From Bryobacterales bacterium (lineage in GTDB: Bacteria > Acidobacteriota > Terriglobia > Bryobacterales > Bryobacteraceae): 64,000 nucleotides of DNA. The translations under genes and the position numbers were made by a program. How positions within the stretch are numbered: the first letter of the stretch is position 1; each line of letters starts with the position of its first letter. The notes beneath the pieces were generated by a model. It was not told the DNA's origin. It searched no databases and saw nothing but the letters and a program-made list of their open reading frames with translations. Positions 18,330 through 26,734 of this stretch are shown here, piece by piece. The stretch covers positions 1 through 64,000 of the forward strand of contig JADLDI010000008.1 in assembly GCA_020846745.1 (NCBI GenBank), read 5' to 3'.

Positions 18330-19746
18330 GGAGTTGCGCCTCATGAACGGGGAGTTCGACGGATAGCTCCGTTCCACGGCCCGGCGTGGAGCGCACCTGG
18401 AAGACGCCGCCCATTTCGGTGACACGTTCCTGGATGCCGACCAGGCCTAGTCCGGAACCGCCGGTGGGTTCGATGCCGACACCGTCGTCCAGGATAGTGA
18501 GCATAAGGCCATCGGCGCCGGCGGCGAGGATTACGGAAACGGACTTGGCTTTGGAGTGGCGTGCGCAGTTGGTGAACGCTTCCTGCACGATGCGGTAGAG
18601 GTTGGTGCGCTGACGGTCAGTGAGCGAGCCTAAGTCGCCGGTCACTTCGAGGGTGACGTTGATGTCGTGACGGCGTTCAAATTCGCGGGCCTGCCAGCGG
18701 AGGGCGGCTTCAAGGCCGAGGTCGTCGAGCATGGTGGGGCGTAGACCCATGGCCATGTCGCGGACGGCCTGGAGGGTTTGTTCGAGCAGGACACAGGTTT
18801 GATCCACGTGCGCATCGAAGTCTGTGGGCGAGGCGCGATGGACACGTTTGAGAGAGCGCAGGTCCATGCGGAGGCCGGTAAGCATCTGGCTGATTTCGTC
18901 GTGGAGTTCGCGGGAGATGGCGCGGCGCTCTTCCTCCTGGGCATGGACCAATTGCTGCGACAACTGGCGCATTTCATGTTGGGCGCGTTCGGCGCGGAGC
19001 CGCTGGCGGGCGGACCGGCGTTCGAGCACGGCGACCCAAACGACACTGATGATGGCGACAATCAGGCCGAGGATGACGGTGGCGGTGACCATTTTCCTGA
19101 GGAAAGCGAGAAATTCCTGCTGTTCCTGGTCGGCCGCTTTGCGCTGTTCAAGGAAGGTGGACTCGGCGAACTTCTGGACCTGTCCGGCGAGTTTGAGGGC
19201 GGCTTCGCGGCGGGGCATGACGACGTGGCGGAGGAAGGCGTAGCCGGAGGCCTGCTTATCGGCGGCGTCCCATTCGAATACGGGGTCGAGGGATTCCCAA
19301 TAGCCGTCGATCTCTTTGCGGAGGGCGCGCACCTCGTCGGGGTTGCTGCGGGCAAGGGCCGTTTCGAGCGCTTTCAGGTTCTGTTCGGATTCGCGGCGAA
19401 TACCGAGGAGTTCTTCACGAGTCTCGCGAGCGCGGGACTGCGAACCGTCCATGAGGTAGTCGCGGATGAGGACGCTGGAGACATGGATGCCAGAGCGGAC
19501 GGCGTCGAGACTGCGCCAACTGCGGCGGTAAGACCGGTTGAGTTCGGAAAGGGAGTTGTAGAGTTCGCCCGTTCTTCGAAGGCCCGCAACGCCGGAAACA
19601 ATCATCATGGCGACGAGGCTGCCGAAGGCGACCACAAGCAAAGGCCAGCCGCCAAAGCGTGTGTAGCGCGGGTTGGCGGGCGGCGGCTCCGGTAAAGACC
19701 GGATGGTGCCTCCGTTAGCGGCGTGTTGTGATGGCACAGGAGACAT
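18322..19746 (-). CDS. NarX/DegS-type sensor histidine kinase
   Basis: The 474-residue kinase has a membrane helix at about residues 33-54, a periplasmic helical bundle of about 160 residues, a second helix at about 219-242, a HisKA_3 phosphoacceptor (SRELHDEISQ) near residue 286 and a HATPase domain ending DDGVGIEP and GSGLGLVGIQERV. This is the DesK/NarX class that pairs with NarL-type regulators. The periplasmic bundle resembles four-helix ligand sensors; its signal is unknown. Starts at 19746 or 19755 are both possible and either collides with the divergent phosphatase start at 19745. Confidence 0.88.
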   Translation of the reverse strand: MSPVPSQHAANGGTIRSLPEPPPANPRYTRFGGWPLLVVAFGSLVAMMIVSGVAGLRRTGELYNSLSELNRSYRRSWRSLDAVRSGIHVSSVLIRDYLMDGSQSRARETREELLGIRRESEQNLKALETALARSNPDEVRALRKEIDGYWESLDPVFEWDAADKQASGYAFLRHVVMPRREAALKLAGQVQKFAESTFLEQRKAADQEQQEFLAFLRKMVTATVILGLIVAIISVVWVAVLERRSARQRLRAERAQHEMRQLSQQLVHAQEEERRAISRELHDEISQMLTGLRMDLRSLKRVHRASPTDFDAHVDQTCVLLEQTLQAVRDMAMGLRPTMLDDLGLEAALRWQAREFERRHDINVTLEVTGDLGSLTDRQRTNLYRIVQEAFTNCARHSKAKSVSVILAAGADGLMLTILDDGVGIEPTGGSGLGLVGIQERVTEMGGVFQVRSTPGRGTELSVELPVHEAQLHA

Positions 19747-20563
19747 GCTTGTCATATTCACGGACCTAGACGGCACACTGCTGGACAAGCGGAATTACTC
19801 GTGCGACGCGGCGCGTGAGGCGCTCAAAGAACTGCGACGGCGTAAAATTCCGCTGGTGGCCGTTACCAGTAAGACGAACGCGGAGTTGGCGGCGCTGCAC
19901 GGTTTGTTGAATATCGAATACCCCTACATCGTTGAGAACGGGGCGGCCATCTACTATTCTGCCGCGTACGTGGTGCGGTTTGGCTCGCCCTACACGCAGA
20001 TGGTGGAGTTGCTGGAACGGGCAGCGCGAGAGTCGGGTGTGGCTGTGCGCGGATTTTCGGGTATGACACCGCTCGAAGTAGCGGCGGTGACCGGCCTGAC
20101 GCTTGAAGCCGCAACGTTGGCGAAGGTTCGCGAACACGATGAGCCGTTTCTTGTGGATGGTCCGGATGTGGCGCCGCTGCTGCGGGCGATTGAGCGGATG
20201 GGGAAGCGCTGGACGCGCGGCGGCCGGTTCTTTCATATCCACGATGCAATCGACAAAGGCGAGGCGGTGCGTGTGGTTTCGAACCATTTCCGCTCGCGTT
20301 GGGGCCAAGTTGTGACGGTAGGTTTGGGCGATGCGCCGAACGATATTCCGATGCTGGCCGTTTGCGACCATGCCGTGATTGTGGGCGATGAGTTCGCAAC
20401 GGAAATGCAACGGGCGCTGCCGCGGGCCCGCGTGACGGCGGAAGGCGGACCCGCAGGGTGGAACCGGGCGGTGTTGGAGTTGATCGGTCACACCGCCGCC
20501 GAGGAGGCCAATAGCGGCACCGGCATGGTGACGACGGGCGAAGACGACGCGATGGCAACGTGA
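19745..20563 (+). CDS. Mannosyl/glucosyl-3-phosphoglycerate phosphatase (HAD superfamily)
   Basis: This 272-residue protein begins with the HAD nucleophile motif TDLDGTLLD at residues about 6-14 and contains VTSKTNAEL, the GDAPNDIPML motif IV and an inserted cap domain typical of the mannosyl-3-phosphoglycerate phosphatase family. In organisms with a GT81-type synthase next door, such phosphatases usually act on glucosyl-3-phosphoglycerate, giving the compatible solute glucosylglycerate. The opposite-strand gene overlapping its 3' end by 76 bases is just such a synthase candidate. ATG 19745 is forced by the position of the nucleophile. Confidence 0.75.
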   Translation: MLVIFTDLDGTLLDKRNYSCDAAREALKELRRRKIPLVAVTSKTNAELAALHGLLNIEYPYIVENGAAIYYSAAYVVRFGSPYTQMVELLERAARESGVAVRGFSGMTPLEVAAVTGLTLEAATLAKVREHDEPFLVDGPDVAPLLRAIERMGKRWTRGGRFFHIHDAIDKGEAVRVVSNHFRSRWGQVVTVGLGDAPNDIPMLAVCDHAVIVGDEFATEMQRALPRARVTAEGGPAGWNRAVLELIGHTAAEEANSGTGMVTTGEDDAMAT

Positions 20564-21789
20564 ACACGGGGCCGGGCTTTGGCGAAGTCTGTGTCGTGGA
20601 CGACGGATTCGAGGTCGCGCAGGAAGTGGGGGAGCGCGGATTGGACGCGAGCCCAACTGGGGACGCGGGGGGCGCCGGCAGGGTCTGCCAAGTAGCCGGC
20701 AGACGCGTCCTGAAGGCTGTAGCGAAAGGCGGTAATGGCGCCTTCTTCGGCATCGCGATCGAACCGGAGGCCGTTAACGGCGGCGTCGGCAGCGTAGCAT
20801 TCGAGCATGTCGTGCGCGACGTTTTCGTAGGCGAGCGAGGCGGAATCGAGTGCGCCCCGATCGAGCGCGACACCTTCGGCGGCTAACGCACGGAGCAGGA
20901 CGGCGGCAATGTCGGCGGCCATTTTGCGAAGACCGGTGGTGGGAGCGCCGGCGTTGAGGACTTGATGCTTGTGGTCGTAATTATCGGCGAGTTCGGTCTG
21001 GCAGACGGCTGAGGCGGCGCAGGAGCGGTGGACCTCAGCGAGCATGCCGATTTCGAGACCCCAGTTGCTGGGAATACGGCTGGTGCGCGCGAGTTTCGCG
21101 TTCATGGCAAATTCGCCGGCGAGGACATAACGGAAGCTGTCGAGGAAAGGGAGCAGGTCGGCATGCGGAGCCAGCTTGTGGAGCGCGCGAATGAGCGGCG
21201 AAATGAACAGGCGGGTGACGCGGCCATGCAGACGGTCGGAACAGCGCGCGTAGTAGCCTTTACAGAAATCGAAGTTGAGGTCCGGGTGCATGAGCGGGTA
21301 GCAGAGACGCACCAGGAGTTCGCGGGTGTAGGTTTTGATGTCGCAATCGTGGAGAGCGATGACGTCGCAATCGCGGCGGGCGAGGGCGTAGCCGTAGGCG
21401 AGCCAGCAGGCGCGGCCTTTGCCACCCGGACCGGGGTCGAGTCCGGCGATTTTGAGGCGGTCGAGCAAAGAGGCGATGCGGGGGTGATCGACTTGGAGGA
21501 CGTCGACCGGTACGCGGAAACTGTCGAAGAATGAGCGCGCGTGGAGGTACTGGCCTTCATCGGCCTGGCCAAGGGCGAGGACGATACGCCCGAGGAAGCG
21601 CGCGGAGTGGAGTTGCTCGGCGATGCGCGCCATCGCGGGCCCTTCAAACTCCGAGTAGAGGGCGGGCAGCACCAGAGTGACTGAGGTATTTTCACTGAAT
21701 TCAACGAGTTGGCGTTCGAGCCGGGCCGCGGCGTCGCGATTCAGGTTGTGGAGAGTAGTTACACGTCCGTTCTGAAAGAAATCTGCCAT
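20488..21789 (-). CDS. Glucosyl-3-phosphoglycerate synthase-like glycosyltransferase
   Basis: This 433-residue glycosyltransferase has the GT-A pattern: a GPGGKGRACWLAYG segment for nucleotide-sugar binding, and the metal-binding DxD in HDCDI near residue 167, followed by a DNYDHKHQ segment near residue 270 typical of GpgS/MpgS-type enzymes. It would transfer glucose (or mannose) from NDP-sugar to 3-phosphoglycerate. The 3' ends of this gene and the phosphatase overlap by 76 bases in opposite orientation, so both transcripts carry complementary tails. It lies 72 bases downstream of, and co-oriented with, the Crp-like gene. Confidence 0.7.
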   Translation of the reverse strand: MADFFQNGRVTTLHNLNRDAAARLERQLVEFSENTSVTLVLPALYSEFEGPAMARIAEQLHSARFLGRIVLALGQADEGQYLHARSFFDSFRVPVDVLQVDHPRIASLLDRLKIAGLDPGPGGKGRACWLAYGYALARRDCDVIALHDCDIKTYTRELLVRLCYPLMHPDLNFDFCKGYYARCSDRLHGRVTRLFISPLIRALHKLAPHADLLPFLDSFRYVLAGEFAMNAKLARTSRIPSNWGLEIGMLAEVHRSCAASAVCQTELADNYDHKHQVLNAGAPTTGLRKMAADIAAVLLRALAAEGVALDRGALDSASLAYENVAHDMLECYAADAAVNGLRFDRDAEEGAITAFRYSLQDASAGYLADPAGAPRVPSWARVQSALPHFLRDLESVVHDTDFAKARPRVHVAIASSSPVVTMPVPLLASSAAV

Positions 21790-21861
21790 TAGTCGCTCCC
21801 AATGACAGGGTACGGGAATGAAAAAAGCTAAACCATCCGGTCGATAGGGGAGGACAGAGGT

Positions 21862-22563
21862 TTAGAGTTCGGTTTCGGCTTCGCGCTGGAGGCCGTCGCG
21901 GTCGAGGATACGGACCTCGCGGCCGGAGACTTCGATGAGCTTTTCAGCCTGGAAGCGGCCGAGGTTTCGGGTGACCACTTCGCGAACGGTGCCGAGACGG
22001 GAAGCCAGTTCCTGGTGGGTCATCGGCAGGGTGAACTGGTCGGTACCGAATTCGAGGATTTGGGCGGCGAGGCGCTGGCGGATGGAGCCGAAGCTGATGC
22101 GCTCGATTGTGGCGACCAACTGGCGAAGGCGCCGTCCGACGACTTTGAGGGAAGTGAGGGCGATGGCGGGGTTCGAGTGGCACAACTGGAAGAACTCGCG
22201 AGCATCGATGAAGAGGGCTGCCGCCGATTGGGTGGCAATGGCGGAGGCCGGATAAGGGTCGCCATCGAAGACGGTGACCTCGGCAACGCCTGACGGCGCC
22301 GGAATCATGGCGAGCATGACCTCGCGGCCCGAGGAAGACGTCTTTGAGATCTTCACCGCGCCGTCGATTAAAAGAAACAGGCCGCGGCACGGCTCTCCTT
22401 CATAGAACAGCTGTTCCCCAGCCTGGTACTTCTTTTCGACGGCTCGCTGGGCAAGCGCCGCGAGGTCGGAATCGTTCAGTTCCGCAAAAAGCGGGATGCG
22501 CCGTAACAGGGTGGCGCGGGACGGTTGTCCGGGGCCGTCAATTGATCGAATTAACGTAGGCAA
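21862..22563 (-). CDS. Crp/Fnr-family regulator (end of the decaheme operon)
   Basis: The 233-residue protein has a cyclic-nucleotide-binding-like beta-roll (residues about 20-135; YQAGEQLFYEGEPCRGLFLLIDG) and a winged-helix DNA-binding domain with LASRLGTVREVVTRNLGRF as recognition helices. It lacks the N-terminal four-cysteine cluster of Fnr, so it is not an iron-sulfur oxygen sensor of that type; the ligand is unknown. Its start (TTG, 22563) lies 26 bases inside the tetraheme cytochrome gene, so it is translated as part of the electron-transfer operon and is a natural candidate for its feedback regulator. The start codon is uncertain. Confidence 0.85.
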   Translation of the reverse strand: MPTLIRSIDGPGQPSRATLLRRIPLFAELNDSDLAALAQRAVEKKYQAGEQLFYEGEPCRGLFLLIDGAVKISKTSSSGREVMLAMIPAPSGVAEVTVFDGDPYPASAIATQSAAALFIDAREFFQLCHSNPAIALTSLKVVGRRLRQLVATIERISFGSIRQRLAAQILEFGTDQFTLPMTHQELASRLGTVREVVTRNLGRFQAEKLIEVSGREVRILDRDGLQREAETEL

Positions 22564-23605
22564 TTAAGTCCGCCATATCAGCATTTTGGAATCGAGGCCA
22601 TGCGACCTTCTTCTCCTTCATTTTACTGAGCATGTCGGGACCATGGTGCCACAGCGCCGTGACGACGCCGATGGAATCGAGTTTCTTGGTCTTATTGGCC
22701 ATGGGAGGAGCGATGGGAGAGTTGCCGCCATGGCAGGTACCGCACTTTTTCGAGGCGAAGACTTTTTCGCCGTGTTTCACGTTGCCGGGTTCTTCGAAGT
22801 ACTGAATGGACCACAGATAGCCAACGATGCGGCGCATTTCCTGCTCGGTGATGTCGGGCGGAAGCTGGATCATCTTGGAGGCGTGGTTCCACATGGCGAC
22901 AGCGAGGTCTGCCGATGTGCGGGAGCGAAGGCGGCCCTTCGAGAGGTCGAGTTCGCCTTTGTGGCAGCCGGCGCAGCCTTTGGCCTGGAACAGCACCTCG
23001 CCCGTTTCCGGAGAGGCAGGGGAGAACCGCGGACTGGCGGGTTTGGCGCCGGGTACGTTGCGCGCGTAAACCAGGAGATCAGTCAGTTCCTGGCCGCTTA
23101 GCTTGGGCCAGTCGATCTTCCGCTTCGTGAGTTCCTCGCGCATTTTGGGAGCGTGGTTCCACATATCGCGAGCGAGTTCGATGGGATCGGTGGTCGACTT
23201 CCAGGATGTAAGCGGCGGAGCGGCGCCGCCGGAATCTACGCTGTGGCATTCGCCGCACTTCTTCGACACGAACGCGGCGCGGCCACGGGCAGCGTCACCG
23301 GGAACTTCAAAGTAGCGAAAGGCAAAGAAGTAGGCATAGAGGTCGGCGGCCTGCTGAGCCGATAGCTGCGGTTTGGGAATATTAGCGCGCTCCATGGCGG
23401 CCCACATCTGGGGCGCGTGGTTCCACATAAGAGATGCGAGAACAGACGGCGTGAAGCCGCGGGCGGTCCGCTGGCCGAGATCCGGCGCGGACTTACCGCC
23501 CTTACCTGCTACCGAGTGGCACGCGACGCAGCGCTGGCCTTCAAACAACTGGGCCCCGCGCTGCGCGTCGCCGGGAACGATCATGAATGCCAATAGCCAC
23601 CACAT
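22538..23605 (-). CDS. Tetraheme c-type cytochrome with four tandem domains
   Basis: This 355-residue protein contains four CXXCH heme sites (CVACH, CGECH, CAGCH, CGTCH), each opening a roughly 85-residue cytochrome c domain. Every domain contains a WNHAP(Q/K)M-like motif (WHHGPDM in the last) about 30-40 residues after the heme, whose Met could be the distal ligand. The N-terminus (MWWLLAFMIVPGDA) is a short export signal. A GGAGG site precedes ATG 23605. It lies 10 bases after the outer-membrane barrel gene and probably acts as a periplasmic or surface electron shuttle for that conduit. It differs from small tetraheme cytochromes such as CctA in having class-I-like domains. Confidence 0.85.
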   Translation of the reverse strand: MWWLLAFMIVPGDAQRGAQLFEGQRCVACHSVAGKGGKSAPDLGQRTARGFTPSVLASLMWNHAPQMWAAMERANIPKPQLSAQQAADLYAYFFAFRYFEVPGDAARGRAAFVSKKCGECHSVDSGGAAPPLTSWKSTTDPIELARDMWNHAPKMREELTKRKIDWPKLSGQELTDLLVYARNVPGAKPASPRFSPASPETGEVLFQAKGCAGCHKGELDLSKGRLRSRTSADLAVAMWNHASKMIQLPPDITEQEMRRIVGYLWSIQYFEEPGNVKHGEKVFASKKCGTCHGGNSPIAPPMANKTKKLDSIGVVTALWHHGPDMLSKMKEKKVAWPRFQNADMADLIAYVNSIN

Positions 23606-23615
23606 AGGGTGCCTC

Positions 23616-25658
23616 CTAGCGGGATATTCTGAGTCCGATTACACCCGTGTGGGTACGGAAACCTTCGTACAGAAACAGGGGTTGGGTCATGCCATACCAG
23701 CGCCATTCGCCGTAGGCCTCAACCATGGTACTTAACGGCAAGGCCAGCCGTCCGACAGGCTGGTAATAGTTGGTTGGCCGGGTGCCGCCCGACCGGAAAA
23801 GCGATCCGCCGAACGACAGGTACGGCATATGGGGGCCGGCGCCGCGGGGGCGGACTTCCAACAAGCTGGTAACAACGTGGCCGTTGTCGCGATAGTGCGA
23901 GGTCGCCGGCAGCAACGCCTGTGGTTCGAGGTAGCCGACGTCGGAACGAAGCACGGAGCGCGTGTACTCAGTCAGAAAACTGAAGTACTTGCCTGCTTGC
24001 GGCAGCCAGTTGATGGCGCCGGTTATGGCGTAATTCCGGAAGCTATAGTCGGTAAACGATCGGAGCGTAGGCGAAACGCGAGTGTTGGGGTTCTGGTTAT
24101 CGAGGAAATAGAAGTTACCCGAGAACCGGAGGTTGGTCAGTAACTGGGCTTGCACTCGCGCGCGGACCTGTTTGTAATTGTGCAGGCTCGTGCGGAAGTA
24201 ACTCTTGTCGCCGGAGGAGCCTTCAAAATCAAGGTTCGCACTCACTTTGGAGGTCGGGCGGACTGTGACACCAGCCAGGCCGACCTGTTGGCGGATGTCG
24301 CCGGATTCAGGCAAGCCGTTGGATAGCAAAGACGGAGGAGTTATCGCATTGCCGAATACATAGCGATGGCCGCCGCGCAGGGTGACTTTGGGGATGACGT
24401 CGACGAAAGCTTCCAACTGCTGGCGATTGTAGTTGACGACGGTGCGTTCCGCGGTGAACAGGTTGCGGGCATCGCCGACCGTTGTGCCGGTAAGAAACTG
24501 TTCGGCCAGGAGGGCCGAAGAGGCGTTGTGGAACCGGTCGGTCCAGAAAGATTCGAGCACACGGAGCCATTTGGTGGGCCGCAGTTCGGCAGCGGCGGAA
24601 CCGGAGGTCCGAGGCATCTTGGCTTCGGAGCCTAACAGGGTCTGGAAGGTGTTGAAGAAGCGCCCGACGCCGGCGAGGAAAAGACCGCTCCCGCGGTCGG
24701 AATAAGTAACGTCCGAAGTAGGCCGGGAATAAATGAAGGAGGCATATAAATGGGCCCAATCCGCGGGAGCGGCGGTGAGGAGACCCTTGGTGAAAATGTT
24801 GCGGCCGTTGACGTCGTAAGTGCCGAGAAGATCGGAAAGGAAGAGATTCTGGCCAAGGACAGGGGTGGTGCGATTGCCGGCGTTGCGAAGGGAACTGAAG
24901 ATCCTCTGGTTATCGCCGTACGTGCCGCCGCCCTGTTCGAGGGTGGCGTGCCAGCGGCCCATTTCGAGACGAACCCCGCCACGGAAAAGATTTGTGCGGT
25001 CGTCCAGAAGAGTGGGGACCGGATACTCATTGGAATTGGCGACGTACGGGGTAATGCCGCGGCCCGTGCCTTCGTCGCGCATCCAAGAGAAATAGGGTAC
25101 GATCCAGTTTCCGGGGAGGATTTCAAGTTCCGCGTTCGAGTAGCGGCGCTGCGCGTCGTAGGAGCGCTGGTTGAGCAGCGTCTGGGGTGCACCCGGATTA
25201 GCGAAGGAAGGCAGGAAGTTGAAGTACTGAATGTTGCGGTAATCGCCGGTAAACCGGTATACCTTTGTCCGCTCCATATCGATGCGGAAGGTGTTATACG
25301 GGTCGCCACCCCAGTTATGGGCGCCGATGTTGAGACGATCGAACACGCGGCGCTTGGGATCGGTGATGTTCGCCTCAAGGCCCATCAGTTTGGGGCCGGA
25401 GCCGAGGTTGACGACACTCCGATAGGTATTGAGGTCGCCCCCGACGGTCTGGACGAACCGGTTCCCGATATCGAGTTGAAACGAGACATTGCGCTCGGGC
25501 GTGGGATTGGGCGACTCGGCCGCCGCCTCTTTGCCGGCGGGCTTGGCCTCTTCGGTCTTTTCCGCGGGCTTGGCCTGCTCGGCGGCAGCAGCCGCCGGTT
25601 TGGATTCCTGGGCGAGCGTCAGGCCGGCGCTCAAAAGCAACACAAATAGCGGTTTCAT
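23616..25658 (-). CDS. MtrB/PioB-like decaheme-associated outer-membrane beta-barrel
   Basis: This 680-residue protein has a signal peptide (MKPLFVLLLSAGLTLAQ), a 40-residue Ala/Lys/Glu/Pro-rich linker, then about 620 residues of alternating amphipathic strands typical of a large barrel. No cysteine is visible, so the CXXC of Shewanella MtrB is absent. It is encoded directly after the DmsE/MtrA-type decaheme gene with an ATGA overlap, the order seen in porin-cytochrome conduits where the barrel sheaths MtrA across the outer membrane. Size and context match MtrB/PioB (about 680-700 residues). The C-terminus ends in Arg rather than the canonical Phe. Family assignment needs a profile search. 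Confidence 0.8.
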   Translation of the reverse strand: MKPLFVLLLSAGLTLAQESKPAAAAAEQAKPAEKTEEAKPAGKEAAAESPNPTPERNVSFQLDIGNRFVQTVGGDLNTYRSVVNLGSGPKLMGLEANITDPKRRVFDRLNIGAHNWGGDPYNTFRIDMERTKVYRFTGDYRNIQYFNFLPSFANPGAPQTLLNQRSYDAQRRYSNAELEILPGNWIVPYFSWMRDEGTGRGITPYVANSNEYPVPTLLDDRTNLFRGGVRLEMGRWHATLEQGGGTYGDNQRIFSSLRNAGNRTTPVLGQNLFLSDLLGTYDVNGRNIFTKGLLTAAPADWAHLYASFIYSRPTSDVTYSDRGSGLFLAGVGRFFNTFQTLLGSEAKMPRTSGSAAAELRPTKWLRVLESFWTDRFHNASSALLAEQFLTGTTVGDARNLFTAERTVVNYNRQQLEAFVDVIPKVTLRGGHRYVFGNAITPPSLLSNGLPESGDIRQQVGLAGVTVRPTSKVSANLDFEGSSGDKSYFRTSLHNYKQVRARVQAQLLTNLRFSGNFYFLDNQNPNTRVSPTLRSFTDYSFRNYAITGAINWLPQAGKYFSFLTEYTRSVLRSDVGYLEPQALLPATSHYRDNGHVVTSLLEVRPRGAGPHMPYLSFGGSLFRSGGTRPTNYYQPVGRLALPLSTMVEAYGEWRWYGMTQPLFLYEGFRTHTGVIGLRISR

Positions 25659-26626
25659 CGCAGTAGCGCCTTACTCACGTGCGAGCCGTGTATCTTTTGA
25701 TGACAGATGGTACAGTTCCGGAATCTCGCGCTCCGGAGGTCGTGGAAGGCTGGGGGAATGCCACCCAGCGCCGCGCCGCTGTTGAGATTAGCGTGGCATT
25801 CCAGGCAAAGCTGCGTGACGTTACTTCGGGTAAGCATGCGCGGGTTCGTGGACCCGTGCGGTTCGTGGCAGGTGGTGCAGCTTTCGAGCCTGACGGGCGC
25901 GTGCTCATAGGCGAACGGACCGCGCTTATCGGAGTGGCACTTGAGACATCCCGGCTCGCCCCCGATCGTCTGGCCGATATTCTTCGATAGAAACGATCCG
26001 TGGGGATTGTGACAGTCGGTGCAGGCCATCGGCTGGTTGGGCTGCTGCTTCTGCGCCAGGAAATGGGTGTGCGGCTTCTGGAACTGGGCGCGCATATCCA
26101 TGTGGCAGGTGGCGCACTGCTCGTTGATGCGCATGGCGCGCGGCGCCATCGCCGGCGGAGTATGGACCGAGTGGCACGACGCGCAGGCCACCTGGTTGCG
26201 CCCATGTCCGCTCATCACGCGGCCGACATGGCTCGGCTGGTTGGTATGGCATTTCAGACACGTTTTGTCCGTTTGGGACGGAGTGCCCTTCTTCGGATTG
26301 AAGATGTTGGCCGGGTCGGCCGATTCGGCGTGCTTGGCGGCGGGACCATGGCAGGACTCGCAAACACGGGTTTCCCAGCCGCGGCGCTTATCTTTGTCGA
26401 TAGCGGCGTGCCGGTTCCTTTTGAAGAAATTGTTATAGATATCTTCGTGGCAGCCCATGCAGGCTTCCGAGCCCGCATAGGGCGAAGCGGGCGTTGAGGC
26501 GGCCGGCGCCGCTTCGGCCGCGGGCTTCTGAGCTTCTTGCGCCCAGCCCGCAGAGCAAATAACGAGTAGGGCCGCCGCCAGTTGAACGGCGATCCTGCTC
26601 GGAGAGGAAGCTTCTGCAGCAGTCAT
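25655..26626 (-). CDS. DmsE/MtrA-family decaheme c-type cytochrome
   Basis: The 323-residue protein starts at ATG 26626 (GGTGAG, 6 bases upstream), with a signal peptide (IAVQLAAALLVICSAGWA). Ten CXXCH motifs are present: CMGCH, CESCH, CLKCH, CASCH, CATCH, CTDCH, CLKCH, CTTCH, CLECH and CTICH. Ten hemes in about 320 residues matches MtrA (333 residues, ten hemes) and the DmsE family. MtrA forms the heme wire inside the MtrB barrel; the next gene is that barrel, and the preceding gene is an MtrC-like surface cytochrome. An alternative start at 26659 has a poorer ribosome-binding site. Confidence 0.93.
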   Translation of the reverse strand: MTAAEASSPSRIAVQLAAALLVICSAGWAQEAQKPAAEAAPAASTPASPYAGSEACMGCHEDIYNNFFKRNRHAAIDKDKRRGWETRVCESCHGPAAKHAESADPANIFNPKKGTPSQTDKTCLKCHTNQPSHVGRVMSGHGRNQVACASCHSVHTPPAMAPRAMRINEQCATCHMDMRAQFQKPHTHFLAQKQQPNQPMACTDCHNPHGSFLSKNIGQTIGGEPGCLKCHSDKRGPFAYEHAPVRLESCTTCHEPHGSTNPRMLTRSNVTQLCLECHANLNSGAALGGIPPAFHDLRSARFRNCTICHQKIHGSHVSKALLR

Positions 26627-26674
26627 TGGATACTCACCAGGTGCGGCATTCCTAGGCATCTTTCTAATTGAGAT

Positions 26675-26708
26675 GGAGCGGTCTCATTTGTTACGTAGAG
26701 ACCGCTCC
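26675..26708 (-). promoter_or_regulatory. Strong hairpin between the two decaheme genes
   Basis: Perfect 11-bp inverted repeat, GGAGCGGTCTC at 26675-26685 and its complement GAGACCGCTCC at 26698-26708, with a 12-base loop. It lies 27 bases past the OmcA/MtrC-type stop and 49 bases before the preferred start of the next gene. No T-run follows on the transcribed strand, so it is unlike an intrinsic terminator. A role in mRNA processing or 3'-end protection, giving more of the first cistron, is plausible. Confidence 0.7.
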
Positions 26709-26734
26709 CTCTTAGGAGAGTCCTCTATCGCGAA

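Noticed and set aside
21862..22563. Fnr-type oxygen sensor
   Set aside because: The N-terminal cysteine cluster needed for the iron-sulfur sensor is absent, so only Crp/Fnr-superfamily membership is supported.
26675..26708. Intrinsic terminator after the surface cytochrome gene
   Set aside because: The stem is strong but no T-run follows on the transcribed strand, and downstream genes belong to the same conduit.
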